64,000 bases of DNA from Ectopseudomonas chengduensis (GTDB taxonomy: Bacteria > Pseudomonadota > Gammaproteobacteria > Pseudomonadales > Pseudomonadaceae), in contig NZ_FMZQ01000017.1 of assembly GCF_900102635.1 (NCBI RefSeq), forward strand, positions 1 through 64,000. The letters are read 5' to 3'. Within the stretch, counting starts at the first letter, position 1, and the number at the start of each line of letters is the position of its first letter. Of the stretch, positions 63,288 through 64,000 are shown piece by piece. The notes beneath the pieces were generated by a model. That model was not told the DNA's origin and searched no databases. It saw only the letters and a list, made by a program, of their open reading frames with translations. Made by a program: the position numbers and the translations under genes.

Positions 63288-64000
63288 GGGACATACCCGC
63301 CAGATCACAGCTCACCTCGGGCCGGTCGTAGCCAAGGCTGTCCATCTCGTTACTGGGATGGAGAAAACCATCCTGCGGCGAGGTGCTGACCAGGGCGCGT
63401 GGATGCACCAGCGGAATCGGTTGGCGCAGCTCGCCGTTCCACGGACGGAAGCTCAGCTTGCGACCCTTGAAGCCGTCCAGCGGCAGTTGTTCGTTCAGCA
63501 GCTGGTGGCGAATGCCCTGCGGCTCGGCGGCGCGCTGCTTGGTGATGGCCGTGGCCACGCTGCGCACGGCCATCCAGGCAGCGAAGTCGCGGTCGTTCAT
63601 CCAGCGTCCGGCCAGTTCCTCGAAGCGTTTCTGCAACTGCGCGGCGCCGAAGGTTTCCACCGTCTTGTGCCAGGCGGTCGGGGTCAGGCCCTGGGTGCCG
63701 GCCACCGGGCGCGGTAGCCAGGTGTTGTAAGGCAGGTATTCGCCGAAGTCGCCGCGCTCGTCGGCTACCAACACCACGTCGTACTCGCTGGCCTGGGTGA
63801 ATAGCGGCATTTCCGCCTGGGCGCTGCGGCGCTGGTCGTTGTCGAAGCTCCAAGGCTTTTCGGCGACGATCTTGTGGCCGAAACGTTTGGCGGCGCGCTT
63901 GAGCGCGTCGGCGTAGGCGATGTCGTCCTCGGTGCTGCCGGTGACCAGCAGCCAGCGTGTCCATTTGCGCACGGCGAGGAACTGCGCCAGGGCGTCGGCC
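63283..64000 (-). CDS. PQQ-associated ABC transporter substrate-binding protein, C-terminal part (runs off the right edge)
   Basis: An open frame enters from the right edge (ADALAQFLAVRKWTRWLLVT) and continues to the stop at 63283, at least 238 residues. It resembles the periplasmic-binding-protein fold of the PQQ-linked ABC cassette: LLVTGSTEDDIAYADALKRA, then EYDVVLVADERGDFGEYLPY and FAAWMAVRSVATAITKQ. The GTG at 63972 is internal, not the start. The substrate is unknown. It lies upstream of the beta-propeller gene (208-bp gap filled by repeats), as first known gene of the transporter block in this window. Confidence 0.82.
   Translation of the reverse strand, partial: ADALAQFLAVRKWTRWLLVTGSTEDDIAYADALKRAAKRFGHKIVAEKPWSFDNDQRRSAQAEMPLFTQASEYDVVLVADERGDFGEYLPYNTWLPRPVAGTQGLTPTAWHKTVETFGAAQLQKRFEELAGRWMNDRDFAAWMAVRSVATAITKQRAAEPQGIRHQLLNEQLPLDGFKGRKLSFRPWNGELRQPIPLVHPRALVSTSPQDGFLHPSNEMDSLGYDRPEVSCDLAGMSL

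Overview
The window reads as a chromosomal segment of a Pseudomonas of the mendocina/pseudoalcaligenes type. It is GC-rich and carries many short REP-like inverted repeats. From memory, the gene order from the glutathione peroxidase to dusA largely follows P. aeruginosa PAO1 PA2826-PA2795. There is no rRNA, CRISPR array, prophage or integrase. The only mobile-element gene is a truncated IS4-type transposase at the left edge, next to an AT-rich gene that looks acquired.

Layout. 1-1,200: IS fragment and an AT-rich membrane/coiled-coil hypothetical. 1,487-11,462: housekeeping (aer, acnA, rlmM, tusA, a DUF3080 lipoprotein, a MATE pump, pdxB). 11,672-18,080: redox and signalling (glutathione peroxidase, the thiol repressor OspR and its palindromic operator, the hybrid kinase SagS, a DUF815 ATPase, free-Met-R-sulfoxide reductase, GST). 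18,202-18,720: a tRNA operon with a tandemly duplicated Glu-Gly pair. 18,791-37,311: fadE, a transglutaminase-like protein, an ABC exporter, an RND pump, queF, a degenerate HAD protein, a thioesterase, mlaA, a PilZ protein, rssB-rssC, tal, a mini-Fur protein and dusA.

37,552-49,634 is the most interesting part. It holds a LysR regulator, a Rieske oxygenase, an aldehyde dehydrogenase, a rubredoxin/rubredoxin-reductase fusion, a FAD amine oxidase, a cupin, a DddP-like M24 metalloenzyme, a decayed second copy of the oxidase-cupin junction, an MFS carrier and a BCCT betaine-type transporter. The Rieske oxygenase has the bridging glutamate known from carnitine oxygenase. The Rieske and BCCT promoters share the motif GTTTGTCGA-N14-TTCGAC. 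I read this as an uptake and demethylation/oxidation pathway for a quaternary ammonium or sulfonium compound. It does not match the known glycine betaine, carnitine or DMSP gene sets. The substrate is unknown.

49,805-64,000 is a PQQ/alcohol-oxidation accessory region: an orphan pqqF, a porin, a small membrane protein, nosP-nahK (NO sensor and hybrid kinase), a GNAT acetyltransferase, and the regulator erbR. Upstream of erbR on the minus strand lies the PQQ-associated block of binding protein, beta-propeller, ABC ATPase, permease and Cys-Trp motif protein. The quinoprotein dehydrogenases themselves are not in the window. SagS and NahK are both, in P. aeruginosa, kinases that feed the HptB phosphorelay.
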